64,000 nt of DNA from Frankia sp. RB7. GTDB taxonomy: Bacteria; Pseudomonadota; Alphaproteobacteria; Rhizobiales; Xanthobacteraceae. The stretch covers positions 124,001 through 188,000 of the forward strand of contig JAUEPE010000008.1 in the NCBI GenBank assembly GCA_030403585.1. Direction: 5' to 3'. The position numbers were made by a program, and so were the translations under genes. Below, piece by piece: positions 47,652 to 57,340 of this stretch; within the stretch, counting starts at the first letter, position 1; every line of letters begins with the position of its first letter. The notes under the pieces were generated by a model. That model worked only from the letters and a program-made list of their open reading frames with translations, was not told where the DNA came from and ran no database searches.

Positions 47652-49049
47652 GTGCAGCAGGACGCCGTCACCGAGCGCCGCAACAATATCGCGCCGATTC
47701 CGTTCGAGGCGGATGCGCCTTTCCTCAAGATCGTCGGCGAATTGCCGCGCGAGCTGAACGGTACGCTCTACCGCAACGGCCCCAATCCGCAGTTCGACGC
47801 CCCCGGCGCACACTGGTTCGTCGGCGACGGCATGCTGCACGCCTTTCATCTCGAAGAGGGGCGTGCCTCCTACCGCAACCGCTGGGTCCGCACGCCGAAA
47901 TGGCTTGCCGAGCACGATGCCGGCCGCGCCCTGTTCGGCGGCTTCGGCCGCAAGCTGCCGGATGCGCCCACCCATCTCACCGACGGCGGCGTCGCCAACA
48001 CCAACATCGTCTTTCATGCCGGCAAGCTGCTCGCGCTGGAAGAGGGACATCTGCCGACCGAGATCGAGCCGGGCACGCTCGCAACCCGCGGCTATCAGAA
48101 CTATCAGAACCGCATCGCCGGCGCCTTCACCGCGCATCCGAAGGTCGATCCGATCACGGGCGAGCTGGTGTTCTTCGGCTACAATGCGGCGGGACCGCTG
48201 ACACCCGCCCTCTCCTACGGATCGATCGATGCGAGCGGCAAGGTGACGCGCTTCGAGCGTTTCGAGACGCCTTATGCCAGCATGGTGCACGACTTCATCG
48301 TCACCGAAAATCACGTGCTGTTTCCGATCCTGCCCATCACCGGCAGCATGGAGCGCGCGATGAGCGGCAAGCCGCCCTATGCCTGGGAGCCGGAGAAAGG
48401 CGCTTATGTCGGCGTGATGAAGCGCAGCGGGACAGCAAAGGGCATCGTCTGGTTCCGCGCGGAGGCCTGCTATGTCTTCCACGTCATGAACGCGTGGGAG
48501 GACGGTGACTGCATCGTCGCCGACGTCATGCAGTTCGAGGAGGCGCCGCTGTTTCCGCATCCTGACGGGCGGCCGACCAATCCCGAGAAATCCTTTGCGC
48601 GCCACTGCCGCTGGACCTTCGATCTCTCAGGCAATACCGACCGCTTCCAGCAGACTTATCTCGACGACCTCACCGGCGAATTCCCGCGCATCGACGATCG
48701 CCGCGCCGGCTTGAAAAGCCGTCACGGCTGGTACGCCTGCGCCAATCCGCGGCTGCCGATGTTCGGCGCGCTGTCCGGCATCGTCCACGTCGACGGCACC
48801 GGCAAGCGGCTCGGGCAATATCTGCTGCCGGCGGGCGACACCATCTCCGAGCCTGTCTTCGTCGAACGATCGAAGGATGCGGCGGAAGGCGACGGCTGGC
48901 TGCTGGCGGTGGTGTGGCGCGCGCGGGACAACCGCAGCGACCTCGCCGTGTTCAACGCCACCGACATCGAGGCCGGTCCCGCCGCGCTGGTGCAGCTCGG
49001 CCATCGCGTGCCCGACGGCTTTCACGGCAATTGGGTGGGAGCGCAATAG
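47652..49049 (+). CDS. carotenoid oxygenase family protein
   Basis: 465 residues of the RPE65/CCO seven-bladed family, which cleave carotenoid or stilbene double bonds using Fe(II). The four iron His are visible in context: TAHPKVDP, MVHDFIVTENH, VFHVMNAWEDGD, and GFHGNW at the C terminus. The N terminus PRELNGTLYRNGPNPQF is diagnostic. Start at GTG 47652 behind AAGGAGG. First gene of an operon with a MAPEG protein, controlled by the divergent TetR. The substrate is not readable from sequence. Confidence 0.92.
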   Translation: MQQDAVTERRNNIAPIPFEADAPFLKIVGELPRELNGTLYRNGPNPQFDAPGAHWFVGDGMLHAFHLEEGRASYRNRWVRTPKWLAEHDAGRALFGGFGRKLPDAPTHLTDGGVANTNIVFHAGKLLALEEGHLPTEIEPGTLATRGYQNYQNRIAGAFTAHPKVDPITGELVFFGYNAAGPLTPALSYGSIDASGKVTRFERFETPYASMVHDFIVTENHVLFPILPITGSMERAMSGKPPYAWEPEKGAYVGVMKRSGTAKGIVWFRAEACYVFHVMNAWEDGDCIVADVMQFEEAPLFPHPDGRPTNPEKSFARHCRWTFDLSGNTDRFQQTYLDDLTGEFPRIDDRRAGLKSRHGWYACANPRLPMFGALSGIVHVDGTGKRLGQYLLPAGDTISEPVFVERSKDAAEGDGWLLAVVWRARDNRSDLAVFNATDIEAGPAALVQLGHRVPDGFHGNWVGAQ

Positions 49050-49092
49050 CTCCCTCCCCGTCGCCGCGGATGCATCACCAGGGAGGCCTCGC

Positions 49093-49575
49093 ATGCACAT
49101 GCCCTCGATTACGGCGAACTATCTCGCGATCCTCGCGCTGATCTACGCCGCGCTTGCGCTGCAAGTCATCCGGCTGCGACGGAGCAGCAATGCCCCGTTC
49201 AACGATGGCGGCAACGAGGGCCTGCGCAGCGCGATCCGCGCCCATGGCAATTTCATGGAATACGTTCCGATCATCACGCTGATGGTCGCATTTCTCGAAA
49301 TGTCGGGCGCATCGCCCTTGCGCATTCACCTGCTGATGGGTGCGCTGGTGCTGTCGCGGCTGTTGCATCCGCTCGGCATGTACGCAACGCCAGGCTCGCT
49401 CAAATTCCTGATCTGCCGCGGCGGCAGCATCTTCCTGACCGTCGGCCTGCTGATCAGCGCCGCGCTGACCATCCTGTCGCGTCTGCCCTGGGCGGCCGTC
49501 GCCGACGAGATATCGGATCAAGCCATTGCTACAATTGAGTTTCTACAGGTAATTCACGTCATTTTGACACTGTAA
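49093..49575 (+). CDS. MAPEG-family membrane protein
   Basis: 160 residues, four spans: TANYLAILALIYAALALQVI, then NFMEYVPIITLMVAFLEMSG, HLLMGALVLSRLLHPLGMYA, and FLTVGLLISAALTIL. EGLRSAIRAHGNFMEYVP is the MAPEG hallmark (glutathione/eicosanoid-type membrane enzymes). GGGAGG precedes ATG 49093. Its stop codon lies inside the operator of the next module. Confidence 0.88.
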   Translation: MHMPSITANYLAILALIYAALALQVIRLRRSSNAPFNDGGNEGLRSAIRAHGNFMEYVPIITLMVAFLEMSGASPLRIHLLMGALVLSRLLHPLGMYATPGSLKFLICRGGSIFLTVGLLISAALTILSRLPWAAVADEISDQAIATIEFLQVIHVILTL

Positions 49576-49628
49576 AGATTATACTTGACCCGGCGCAGGC
49601 CCTCAACTATCAATCTTGACACCGTAAA
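49564..49628 (+). promoter_or_regulatory. TetR-type operator/promoter module 2
   Basis: Same architecture as module 1: half-operator TTGACACTGTAAA (49564-49576), -35 TTGACC (49585-49590), 17-base spacer, -10 TATCAA (49608-49613), and TTGACACCGTAAA (49616-49628). The operator-to-(-35) distance is eight bases in both modules. This predicts that the 49651-50794 genes belong to the same regulon. Confidence 0.72.
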
Positions 49629-49650
49629 GATTGAATCGACCGAGGCGACC

Positions 49651-50226
49651 ATGACGATTTTCCTGATCCTTGCCCCCTACGGCGTCTACACCTTCCTGAT
49701 GATGGTGACGTCGGCCACGACCAGCGTGTTCGTGGCCTCCGCGATCTGCCTCGGCACGATCGCGATCGACGTGGCCTGCGGCCGCTCGGTAAAGATTTTG
49801 GCCGCGGGCTCGGCGATCCTGTTCGCATGCATCGGCCTCACCCTCGTGCTGTTCGATCCGAAGCTCGGCAGCCTCGGCGTCAAGCTCGCGGTCGATATCG
49901 GCATCTTCGTCATCTCGCTCGGCTCGATGCTGGCGCGCCGGCCCTTCACGCTGCAATACGCGATCGAATCCGTGCCCGCCGAGACCGCGGCGATCCCTGG
50001 CTTCCTCACCGCCAATTACATTGTCACCGGCGCATGGACCGTGGCCACTCTGCTGATGATGGCCGCCAACATCGTGCTGCTCTACTTTCCGGGCTTGCCG
50101 GTCTGGCTCGGCCTTGCGGTCGCCTTCGCCGCCCGCAACAGCGCGATCTATTTCACCAAGTGGTATCCCGAATATCGCCAGATCAAGTATGGTGCGCCGG
50201 CTGGCGCGCTGCCCGAAGCCCAGTGA
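49651..50226 (+). CDS. six-span hypothetical membrane protein
   Basis: 191 residues with about six hydrophobic spans, beginning TIFLILAPYGVYTFLMMVTS and including LAVDIGIFVISLGSMLARRP and FLTANYIVTGAWTVATLLMM. A GAGG site precedes the ATG at 49651. It sits 13 bases before the IspZ-like gene and under TetR-type module 2. No named family. Confidence 0.7.
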   Translation: MTIFLILAPYGVYTFLMMVTSATTSVFVASAICLGTIAIDVACGRSVKILAAGSAILFACIGLTLVLFDPKLGSLGVKLAVDIGIFVISLGSMLARRPFTLQYAIESVPAETAAIPGFLTANYIVTGAWTVATLLMMAANIVLLYFPGLPVWLGLAVAFAARNSAIYFTKWYPEYRQIKYGAPAGALPEAQ

Positions 50227-50239
50227 GACAGGACCGACA

Positions 50240-50794
50240 ATGAAGGACGTATTCGCCCGCCTCGCCTCCGATTTCCTGTCGGCCATCGTCTTTCTGGTGA
50301 TCTATCTGGTCACCGACAACGTCATCCTGGCGACCTCGGTGGCGATTGCCGGCGCGATCGCGCAGGTGATCTACACCCGCGTCAAAGGGCGTGAGCTCGG
50401 CTACATGACCTATGCGAGCCTCGCGCTTGTCATCGTTCTCGGCACCGTCACGCTGCTGACCAACGATCCCCGCTTCATGCTCGCCAAGCCTGCGATTGCG
50501 CATTTCGCGATTGGCGCGATCATGCTCAAGCGCGGCTGGATGCTGCGCTACATGCCGCCGATCGTGGTCGAGACCGCTCCTGAATATGTCACCGCTGCGG
50601 GCTATGCCTGGGCCGCGCTGATGTTCGTCCTCGGCGCCGGCACGATCGCGGTCGCCGCCACCGGCGATCTGAAGCTGTGGGCGTTCTACATCTCGGTGGT
50701 CGCGGGCGGCGCCAAGGCCCTCGCCTTTGCCGTGCAGTACGTAGTGTTTCGGCTGGTCGTCACCAGCCGCCGGCGTGCCGCCGCTCGCGCCTGA
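50240..50794 (+). CDS. septation protein A (IspZ/YciB)-like
   Basis: 184 residues, about five spans. DFLSAIVFLVIYLVTDNVIL then RVKGRELGYMTYASLALVI and PAIAHFAIGAIMLKRGWMLRY match the YciB/IspZ inner-membrane family, linked in E. coli to cell-envelope assembly and septation. Second gene of the putative TetR-regulated pair. Confidence 0.75.
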   Translation: MKDVFARLASDFLSAIVFLVIYLVTDNVILATSVAIAGAIAQVIYTRVKGRELGYMTYASLALVIVLGTVTLLTNDPRFMLAKPAIAHFAIGAIMLKRGWMLRYMPPIVVETAPEYVTAAGYAWAALMFVLGAGTIAVAATGDLKLWAFYISVVAGGAKALAFAVQYVVFRLVVTSRRRAAARA

Positions 50795-50900
50795 ATGCCC
50801 TTATGGGCGCGTAGGCAGCCGCTACGAGTTGCGCTATACGCTCCGCCCAGGACTGGCTGCGGATCGTCGCGGCCCGCCAGGATTTGTTCGGGAGACGCGA

Positions 50901-51197
50901 ATGGCCGTGGACGGCAACTGGAATCTGACCATGACGACGCCGATGGGCGAGCGCCAGGCGACACTGACCCTGCTGAACTCCGGCGGCACGCTCACGGGCA
51001 CCCAGGGCGCGGAAGGCAATACCGCCGAGATTTTTGACGGCACCGTCAGCGGCGACGCCGTCAATTGGAAGGTCTCGATCACCAATCCGATGCCGTTGAC
51101 GCTCGAGTTCATCGGAACGGTTTCCGGCGACAGCATGAGCGGCGAGATGGGCATCGGCCCGATGGGCAGCTTTCCGTTTACGGGCGTGAAGGCTTGA
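50901..51197 (+). CDS. beta-rich hypothetical protein
   Basis: 98 residues starting at the ATG at 50901: VDGNWNLTMTTPMGERQATL, then LLNSGGTLTGTQGAEGN, then FIGTVSGDSMSGEMGIGPMG. Repeated Gly-turn beta strands suggest a small barrel or lipocalin-like fold. Common in Bradyrhizobium; unknown role. Confidence 0.72.
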   Translation: MAVDGNWNLTMTTPMGERQATLTLLNSGGTLTGTQGAEGNTAEIFDGTVSGDAVNWKVSITNPMPLTLEFIGTVSGDSMSGEMGIGPMGSFPFTGVKA

Positions 51198-51227
51198 GCC
51201 GACTCTGACGGATACGCATCTCGACGT

Positions 51228-51312
51228 CGTCATTGCGAGGAGCTCTTGCGACGAAGCAATCCAGACTCTTCCCTGCGGAAAGATGGATTGCTTCGCTACG
51301 CTCGCAATGACG
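51228..51312. repeat. GTCATTGCGAG palindrome, copy 2
   Basis: CGTCATTGCGAG at the left and CTCGCAATGACG at the right flank a partly paired GAAGCAATCCAGA ... GATTGCTTCG core. It lies between the convergent 50901 gene and the fumarase gene. Confidence 0.88.
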
Positions 51313-51356
51313 GAGCGTGAAGGTATCAGCCTCTGCTGGGAAAGGAGGATGCCTCC

Positions 51357-53027
51357 TCAGCCCAGATTCAATTCCTTGAAGAAGTCGTTCCCCTTGTCAT
51401 CGATGATGATGAACGCCGGGAAGTCGACGACTTCGATGCGCCAGATCGCTTCCATGCCGAGTTCGGGATATTCGAGCACCTCGACCTTCTTGATGCAGTG
51501 CTCGGCGAGGTTCGCCGCCGCACCGCCGATCGAGCCGAGATAGAAGCCGCCATATTTCTTGCAGGCCTCGCGCACCGCAGGCGCGCGGTTGCCCTTGGCC
51601 ACCATCACCATCGAGCCGCCGGCGGCCTGGAACTGATCGACGAAGGAGTCCATGCGGCCCGCCGTGGTCGGGCCGAACGCGCCGGAGGCGTAGCCTTCGG
51701 GCGTCTTGGCCGGGCCGGCGTAGTAGACCGGATGGTTCTTGAAATAGTCCGGGAGCGGCTCTCCCTTGTCCAGGCGCTCGCGCAGCTTGGCGTGCGCGCT
51801 ATCGCGCGCGACGATCATGGTGCCGCTCATCGAGACCCGCGTCTTGGTCGGGTACTTCGAGAACGTCGCCAAAATGTCCTTCATCGGCTGGTTGAGGTCG
51901 ATCTTCACGACCTCGCCGCCGAGCGACTGCTCGACCTGCGGCAGATATTGCGCGGGGTTGTGCTCGAGCTCCTCGAGATAGACGCCGTCTTTGGTGATCT
52001 TGCCCAACACCTGGCGGTCGGCCGAGCAGGACACCCCAAGCCCGATCGGCAGCGAGGCGCCATGACGCGGCAGGCGGATCACGCGCACGTCATGGCAAAA
52101 ATACTTTCCGCCGAACTGCGCGCCGACGCCGAGCGACTGCGTCATCTTCAGAATTTCCTGCTCCATCTCGAGATCGCGGAAGGCGTTGCCGTCAGGCGAA
52201 CCGTGCGTCGGCAGCGCATCGAGATAGCGGGCCGACGCCAGCTTCACCGTCTTCATGCAGAGCTCAGCCGAGGTGCCGCCGATCACGATGGCGAGGTGAT
52301 AGGGTGGGCATGCCGCGGTGCCCAGCGTCAAGACCTTCTCCTTCAGGAAAGCGAGCAGCCGATCCTTGGTCAGCACCGAGGGCGTCGCCTGGAACAGAAA
52401 GCTCTTGTTGGCGCTGCCGCCGCCCTTCGCCATGAACATGAATTTGTAGGCCGAATCTACTTCTGAAGAGCCGCCCTCGGCGTAGATCTCGCACTGCGCT
52501 GGCATGTTGTTGGCGGTGTTCTTCTCTTCGTACATCGAGAGCGGCGCGACCTGCGAGTAGCGCAGATTGCGGCGCAAATAGGCATCGCGCGCGCCTTCCG
52601 ACAGCGCCGCCTCGTCGTCACCGTCGGTGATGACGTTGCAGCCCTTCTTGCCCATGATGATCGCGGTGCCGGTGTCCTGGCACATCGGCAGCACGCCGCC
52701 GGCTGCGATGTTGGCATTCTTCAGGAAGTCCAGCGCCACGAACTTGTCGTTCGGGCTCGCCTCGCCGTCCTCCAGGATCGCGCGGAGCTGCTTCAGATGG
52801 CCGGGGCGCAGATAGTGATTGATGTCGCCGAAAGCCGCCTCCGACAGCGCCCGCAGCGCCTCGCGCGACACCACCAGCATGTCCTTGCCCAAGACCTTCT
52901 CAACGCGAACGCCCTCGGCCGTGATCTTCTTGTAGGGCGTCTCGTCCTTGCCCAGCGGGAAAAGCGGGGTGTGCTTGTAGGGCGGGACGGGTTTTGAGGC
53001 GTCGGGGAAAGCGGTGGGAGCATTCAT
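51357..53027 (-). CDS. class I fumarate hydratase
   Basis: 556 residues, the oxygen-sensitive [4Fe-4S] fumarase of the TCA cycle. The N-terminal domain has [19 protein letters not shown] with one cluster Cys, and later [18 protein letters not shown] and [13 protein letters not shown]; the C-terminal swivel domain has [15 protein letters not shown] and [14 protein letters not shown]. Start at ATG 53027. A monocistronic unit. Confidence 0.94.
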   Translation of the reverse strand: MNAPTAFPDASKPVPPYKHTPLFPLGKDETPYKKITAEGVRVEKVLGKDMLVVSREALRALSEAAFGDINHYLRPGHLKQLRAILEDGEASPNDKFVALDFLKNANIAAGGVLPMCQDTGTAIIMGKKGCNVITDGDDEAALSEGARDAYLRRNLRYSQVAPLSMYEEKNTANNMPAQCEIYAEGGSSEVDSAYKFMFMAKGGGSANKSFLFQATPSVLTKDRLLAFLKEKVLTLGTAACPPYHLAIVIGGTSAELCMKTVKLASARYLDALPTHGSPDGNAFRDLEMEQEILKMTQSLGVGAQFGGKYFCHDVRVIRLPRHGASLPIGLGVSCSADRQVLGKITKDGVYLEELEHNPAQYLPQVEQSLGGEVVKIDLNQPMKDILATFSKYPTKTRVSMSGTMIVARDSAHAKLRERLDKGEPLPDYFKNHPVYYAGPAKTPEGYASGAFGPTTAGRMDSFVDQFQAAGGSMVMVAKGNRAPAVREACKKYGGFYLGSIGGAAANLAEHCIKKVEVLEYPELGMEAIWRIEVVDFPAFIIIDDKGNDFFKELNLG

Positions 53028-53164
53028 GGGGGCGATCTCGGGGTTTTGGAGCCCTCGCGGGCCTCTCAGCATAGAAGCGTTCTAAGCTTTTTTGCCGCAA
53101 AGGGAAGGCGCAGAAGGGCCCGACACCAGTACCCGTTGCGCATAGGGACGCCGCCGGCCGACCC

Positions 53165-53455
53165 CTAAGGGTCCCGCTCCTGCGCCCCGTGAAAGACCGC
53201 CGCTATTACAACCCGACTGTGCAGCTCATCGACCTGGTAGACCACGACATAAGGCAATCGAGGCACCACCCACTCATAGGTACCTGCGATTTGACCAACA
53301 TGGCCCATAAATGGAAAAGAGCTCAGCAACTCGACGCTGCTAAAAAGTCGATCTGTGACCTTCTTCGCGACCGAAGGACTGTCTTGAGCGATCCAGTTGA
53401 AAATGCCCTCGAGATCAGCGATAGCCTGATCGTCAAAGACAAGCTCCATCGACAT
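53165..53455 (-). CDS. parE: ParE/RelE-type toxin
   Basis: 96 residues: ELVFDDQAIADLEGIFNWIA, then LLSSFPFMGHVG and ...RLPYVVVYQVDELHSRVVIAAVFHG, the compact fold of ParE-type gyrase inhibitors (RelE superfamily). The ATG directly follows the antitoxin stop (TAG-ATG), so the two are coupled. Which target it hits cannot be read. Confidence 0.88.
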   Translation of the reverse strand: MSMELVFDDQAIADLEGIFNWIAQDSPSVAKKVTDRLFSSVELLSSFPFMGHVGQIAGTYEWVVPRLPYVVVYQVDELHSRVVIAAVFHGAQERDP

Positions 53456-53677
53456 CTACGAGCCGAAGCGTTCAACGCGGGCGCGTGCCTCTGCAAGCGA
53501 GACTAGCTTGCGGTTCGGATCGGCGATCCGACGACGCACTTCTGCAACCTGCTCGTCCGTCAACCGGATCTCGTTCATATGCCGGACGTAGTCCAACAAA
53601 GCTCCAGCTGCGGCGTTCTGCTCGCCTTCCGGGAGCTGCTCGACCTGACGGATGGCCTCTTCTAAGAGCTTTGTCAT
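53456..53677 (-). CDS. antitoxin of the ParDE-type pair
   Basis: 73 residues from the ATG at 53677: TKLLEEAIRQVEQLPEGEQN, then MNEIRLTDEQVAEVRRRIAD and RKLVSLAEARARVERF. A helical antitoxin lying immediately upstream of the toxin. It would neutralise the toxin and bind the shared promoter by its N-terminal part. Confidence 0.8.
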   Translation of the reverse strand: MTKLLEEAIRQVEQLPEGEQNAAAGALLDYVRHMNEIRLTDEQVAEVRRRIADPNRKLVSLAEARARVERFGS

Positions 53678-53797
53678 AGAACTAGCATAGCACGCTGGAG
53701 GGGACAGAACAGCCACTCTGCACGTGGAAATGCGCCCGTCCACCCTTGCACTCCACGTCCGCCGACGCTTGAATGAGCGCTCCAAGGGGCTTTTATC

Positions 53798-54277
53798 ATG
53801 TCATTGAACTCGAACGTCCGCGGCGCGCTCCTGCTTGCCGCCGTAATCATCGGCCTTGTGACCCTCGCCGTGCCGGCGCGCGCCGACCAGTGCGACGACA
53901 TCGCCAAGCAGCTCGCTGGCGGCATCGACGGGCTGAAGGTCAACTTCAAGGCCGCCAACATCATCTACCTGACCCATCCGGCGGCGAAGGAGCTGTCACT
54001 CGGCTGCCGTTCGCAGGGACAGACCTATTCCAACGAGCTCTACGCCAAGGGCGATCGCAAGCCGACGCCGCAGTTCTATGATCTGGTCGCCTCCGCGGCC
54101 GCGATCATCTTCACAGTGACGAAGGACGACACCACGACCGGCGCAACGCGCTGCCTCAAGCGCATGGGCCTCTTGCGCGGGGACAAGGTGACGATGCGCT
54201 ACAAGCGCCTCAACATGGAATGCACGCGCACCAAGACGGACGCCGCAATCTCGATCACGCGACCGAAGGACGAGTAG
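53798..54277 (+). CDS. periplasmic hypothetical protein
   Basis: 159 residues with signal GALLLAAVIIGLVTLAVPARA. The mature part has QCDDIAKQLAGGIDGLKVNF, AKELSLGCRSQG and MECTRTKTD, with four Cys that could form two disulfides. No family named. Confidence 0.72.
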   Translation: MSLNSNVRGALLLAAVIIGLVTLAVPARADQCDDIAKQLAGGIDGLKVNFKAANIIYLTHPAAKELSLGCRSQGQTYSNELYAKGDRKPTPQFYDLVASAAAIIFTVTKDDTTTGATRCLKRMGLLRGDKVTMRYKRLNMECTRTKTDAAISITRPKDE

Positions 54278-54299
54278 GCGCGACGCTTTCCACACTCTC

Positions 54300-54379
54300 C
54301 GTCATTGCGAGCGGAGCGAAGCAATCGGGCGTCTTTCCGCGGCGACAGTCTGGATTGCTTCGCTCCGCTCGCAATGACG
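54300..54379. repeat. GTCATTGCGAG palindrome, copy 3
   Basis: CGTCATTGCGAGCGGAGCG at the left mirrors CGCTCCGCTCGCAATGACG at the right: the outer arms are perfect complements. Just downstream of the 53798 gene. Confidence 0.9.
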
Positions 54380-54533
54380 AGGAAAGAGCTGGCGTCTTCC
54401 CAGAGAGCGCGACTACGGAAGCGAAAGCGGCACATCTTTCGCACCGGATCCCTCGCATTTTAACGATTGGCTTGACGGAGCTTTCGTGCGCTTCGGGGCA
54501 GGATCAATTGTTTCAATCTGTGAGGATTTGTGG

Positions 54534-54707
54534 ATGAGCGTTTCCAGCGTTGCGCCGCCGCCTGTGACGGTCGTGGTCCCGAGCTACGACACGACCAAGC
54601 AGTCGGACGACCAGACCAAGACCAAGGATGCCGACCCGACCTATAAGCCGACGCCGCCCGCTCCGCTGCCGCCGGGCCAGGGCACGCGGATCGATCAGCT
54701 CGCCTGA
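54534..54707 (+). CDS. small Pro/Thr-rich hypothetical protein
   Basis: 57 residues behind GAGGA: SVSSVAPPPVTVVVPSYDTT, a charged Lys/Asp linker, then TPPAPLPPGQGTRIDQLA. Low complexity, probably unstructured. Similar short proteins occur in the genus; no function. Confidence 0.58.
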   Translation: MSVSSVAPPPVTVVVPSYDTTKQSDDQTKTKDADPTYKPTPPAPLPPGQGTRIDQLA

Positions 54708-54982
54708 TCCGGCTTGCCTGCGATGGATCGCCCGGTCCGGTTGACCGGGCTTTTCGCGCGTGCGGATTGGGCAGCACGGCCAAATTCGAGCGAGAACGCG
54801 CTTTTCGATGGGCGCAATCGTATGATGCAACACGTGGTTGCGAATCGTCCGCGGTTCCCCGCGCGGCTCGTGGCGGCCTTTACACCGCCCATCAAGATCT
54901 GACGCCAACCCTGTCGCGCCGGCCGCTTGTTGGTCGGCAGCATGCTATCAATGGCTCGGCGCGTGATGGAGCCGGATCGAAC

Positions 54983-55657
54983 ATGATCGCACGCCTGCTG
55001 TTGCAGAACACTATTCTCACCGCCGGGATGGGCGCGCTGCTGTTCGCCGTCGCCGGCACGCTGCATTGGCCGGGCGCGTGGGTGTTTTTCGTCACTTCCG
55101 TTGTACTCGGCCCGCTCTGCGGATGGTGGCTCTACCGGATCGATCCGGCCCTTCTGGCCGAACGTCTGCGTCCCGTTCTGCAGAGCAATCAGCCCGCCGC
55201 GGACAAGGTCTTCATGGTCGCATTCATCGTGGCGATGCTGGGCTGGCTCGTCACGATGGGGCTCGACCGGCGTCATCTTGCATCCCACATGGCCATCGCA
55301 TGGCAGGTGCTCGGTTTCGTGCTGTTCCTGGCCTCAACACTGTTCACGCTGTGGGTGTTTCGCGAGAATTCGTTCGCAGCGCCCGTGGTGAAGCTGCAGA
55401 CCGAGCGTGCACAGCGCGTGATCTCGACCGGACCCTACGCCCATGTCCGCCATCCCATGTACAGCGGCATGATGCTGTTCTTCGCCAGCGTGCCGCTGAT
55501 CCTCGGCTCGTCATGGGGATTGGCGATTGCGCCGCTCTTCCTGGCGCTGCTTGCGGTCCGCATCCGCATCGAGGAGCGCACGCTCGTCGCGGGCCTGCCT
55601 GGCTATGCCGAATATGCGGCGCGGGTGCGCTACCGCCTGCTGCCCGGACTGTGGTGA
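54983..55657 (+). CDS. isoprenylcysteine carboxyl methyltransferase-like protein
   Basis: 224 residues, about five spans, starting at the ATG at 54983 (GGAG upstream). The C-terminal ISTGPYAHVRHPMYSGMMLF, then RIRIEERTLVAGLPGYAEYA is the SAM-binding signature of ICMT/PEMT-type membrane methyltransferases. The substrate in bacteria without prenylated proteins is unknown; lipids are likely. Confidence 0.84.
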   Translation: MIARLLLQNTILTAGMGALLFAVAGTLHWPGAWVFFVTSVVLGPLCGWWLYRIDPALLAERLRPVLQSNQPAADKVFMVAFIVAMLGWLVTMGLDRRHLASHMAIAWQVLGFVLFLASTLFTLWVFRENSFAAPVVKLQTERAQRVISTGPYAHVRHPMYSGMMLFFASVPLILGSSWGLAIAPLFLALLAVRIRIEERTLVAGLPGYAEYAARVRYRLLPGLW

Positions 55658-55658
55658 G

Positions 55659-56366
55659 TCACGCATCCAGCTCCTTGTAACGGCGGAAGATGCCCTGCTC
55701 ATTGAAGGGAATGCGGCGCTCGCTTGCGAGATAGGCCTTGATGTTCGGTCGCGCGGCGACACGGTCGTGCAGGCCGACGAGGCCAGGAATATTTTTCTCA
55801 AACGCCTTCATGCGCTTCGGGAAGGCATAGCGCAGGCCATCGACAATCTGGAACAACGAGAGATCGACGTAAGTCAGGCGCCGACCGGTGACATAGGCGC
55901 CACCATTGTCGTCGAGCAGCTGCTCGAAATAACCGAGATATTTCGGCACGCGCTCATCCCAAAAATCGGCGGTGCGCTTCTTCGCCGGCGGTTTCTGGTC
56001 TTCGTAGTACATCGAAGGCCCGAGCGGATGATGGGTGTCATGGATCTCGAGCACGAAGTCGGTGATCGTCAATTGAAGCTGGTGCAGCCAGAGTTTTCCG
56101 GCTTCGGTCTTCGGCGCGAGGGCGTGACGGGCGCCGAGATAGAGCAGGATGTTGGCGGTCTGGCCGATGACGAGCTTGCCCGCTTTCAGGAACGGCGGCG
56201 CAAAGGGTGGCGTGCCCTTATGGGCCTCCATCATCTTCATCATCGCAGCCGAGCCACGCGGACCGCGTGCGACATCGCCGTAAGCCGCCCCCGCCTCCTC
56301 CAGGGCCAGCCGCACATATTCACCGCGGCCCTGGATCTCGGGCCAGTAGTAGAGCTCGTATTTCAT
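55659..56366 (-). CDS. glutathione S-transferase
   Basis: 235 residues. The N-terminal thioredoxin-like domain has YELYYWPEIQGRGEYVRLAL (catalytic Tyr region) and the G-site GQTANILLYLG. The helical C-terminal domain has GAYVTGRRLTYVDLSLFQIV. Sigma-like class. Probably detoxifies electrophiles. Start at 56366, conserved with the family N terminus. Confidence 0.88.
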   Translation of the reverse strand: MKYELYYWPEIQGRGEYVRLALEEAGAAYGDVARGPRGSAAMMKMMEAHKGTPPFAPPFLKAGKLVIGQTANILLYLGARHALAPKTEAGKLWLHQLQLTITDFVLEIHDTHHPLGPSMYYEDQKPPAKKRTADFWDERVPKYLGYFEQLLDDNGGAYVTGRRLTYVDLSLFQIVDGLRYAFPKRMKAFEKNIPGLVGLHDRVAARPNIKAYLASERRIPFNEQGIFRRYKELDA

Positions 56367-56459
56367 GGGAGGGGGTCCGTGAGCGTCGGGGATGGTGGAC
56401 CCAATGTAGCACGCAGCCGAAGGTTCCGTCAGTGAGCGCAGATGCTCAAGCCCCACACA

Positions 56460-56552
56460 CGTCATTGCGAGCTCAGCGGCGCAGCGAGCAATCCAGACTG
56501 TGGCCGCGGGAAGACTCTGGATTGCTTCGTCGCTACGCTCCTCGCAATGACG
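56460..56552. repeat. GTCATTGCGAG palindrome, copy 4
   Basis: CGTCATTGCGAG and its complement CTCGCAATGACG bracket AGCAATCCAGACT ... ACTCTGGATTGCT. It lies in the gap between the GST promoter side and the lectin-like gene stop. Confidence 0.88.
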
Positions 56553-56571
56553 GAGGAGAGAATTCAGCGCC

Positions 56572-57252
56572 TCAGTTCGCCGCGAAGCAATAAAGCAGGC
56601 CATCGCCACCAGTGGTTTTCAAGTCGGCCTGCGAGCAGCCGCCGTCTGGACCACGCGAGGGGTGAGAGCTGTTCCAGGATCTTGATGGCTCGTCATCGCG
56701 CAGGCCTTGACGATCGGCATGGCCGAGCATTGCCGCGCCTTGCGTGCTCGACGTCCAGTTCTTGCAGGTCTTGTCGTCCCCTGCGGCAAACGCGGTGCCG
56801 TCGGCTTGCGATCCCGTGAGGATGTCATGCCGGTTCGGCGTGTCGCCGCGGCCGTTGATGACCTCGCCCTTCTCGCTGAGCGCGGCCTGCTTGGTGAGAT
56901 TGTTGGCCGCGCCGTGCAGGTCGGCCACGTCCTTGGCGACCACCACGGCCTTGGCGTTCTGCCACGGTCCCTTGCCGATGCGGTCCCTTGCGTTGACGGC
57001 AGGCTTGCCGTCGGCCGCTTGCGTCGAGAGATAGGCGCGCCAGGTCTTTGCAGCGGCGCCGCCAGTCTGCGCCAGCTTTTGGCACTGCGCATCTGCGCCA
57101 TCAAGGCCGCCGAGATCGGCGCCCTTGCCGGGACCGTTGGAAGTTACGAAGAACGTCATGCCGGCTGATTGCGCCTGCGCCGATGACGCGCCGAGCAAGG
57201 CTACAGCGAGCGCGAGACCTGACATCGTCACGGATCTTGCGATGCGGATCAT
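56572..57252 (-). CDS. secreted lectin-like protein (DUF1554-like)
   Basis: 226 residues with signal SGLALAVALLGASSAQAQ. The mature domain has FFVTSNGPGKGADLGGLDGA, QCQKLAQ, TWRAYLSTQ and ...NWTSSTQGAAMLGHADRQG, ending GGDGLLYCFAAN: the C-type-lectin-like fold of DUF1554 proteins. It may bind surface glycans; unproven. GGGAGG precedes the start. Confidence 0.78.
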   Translation of the reverse strand: MIRIARSVTMSGLALAVALLGASSAQAQSAGMTFFVTSNGPGKGADLGGLDGADAQCQKLAQTGGAAAKTWRAYLSTQAADGKPAVNARDRIGKGPWQNAKAVVVAKDVADLHGAANNLTKQAALSEKGEVINGRGDTPNRHDILTGSQADGTAFAAGDDKTCKNWTSSTQGAAMLGHADRQGLRDDEPSRSWNSSHPSRGPDGGCSQADLKTTGGDGLLYCFAAN

Positions 57253-57340
57253 CCTGTCCTCCCAGTTGTGATTGTTGTTGGTCGCCTGATGTCAACCCGA
57301 GGCGCGGCCGCTTATTCCGATGCGGCGATGCGAGACGTCC

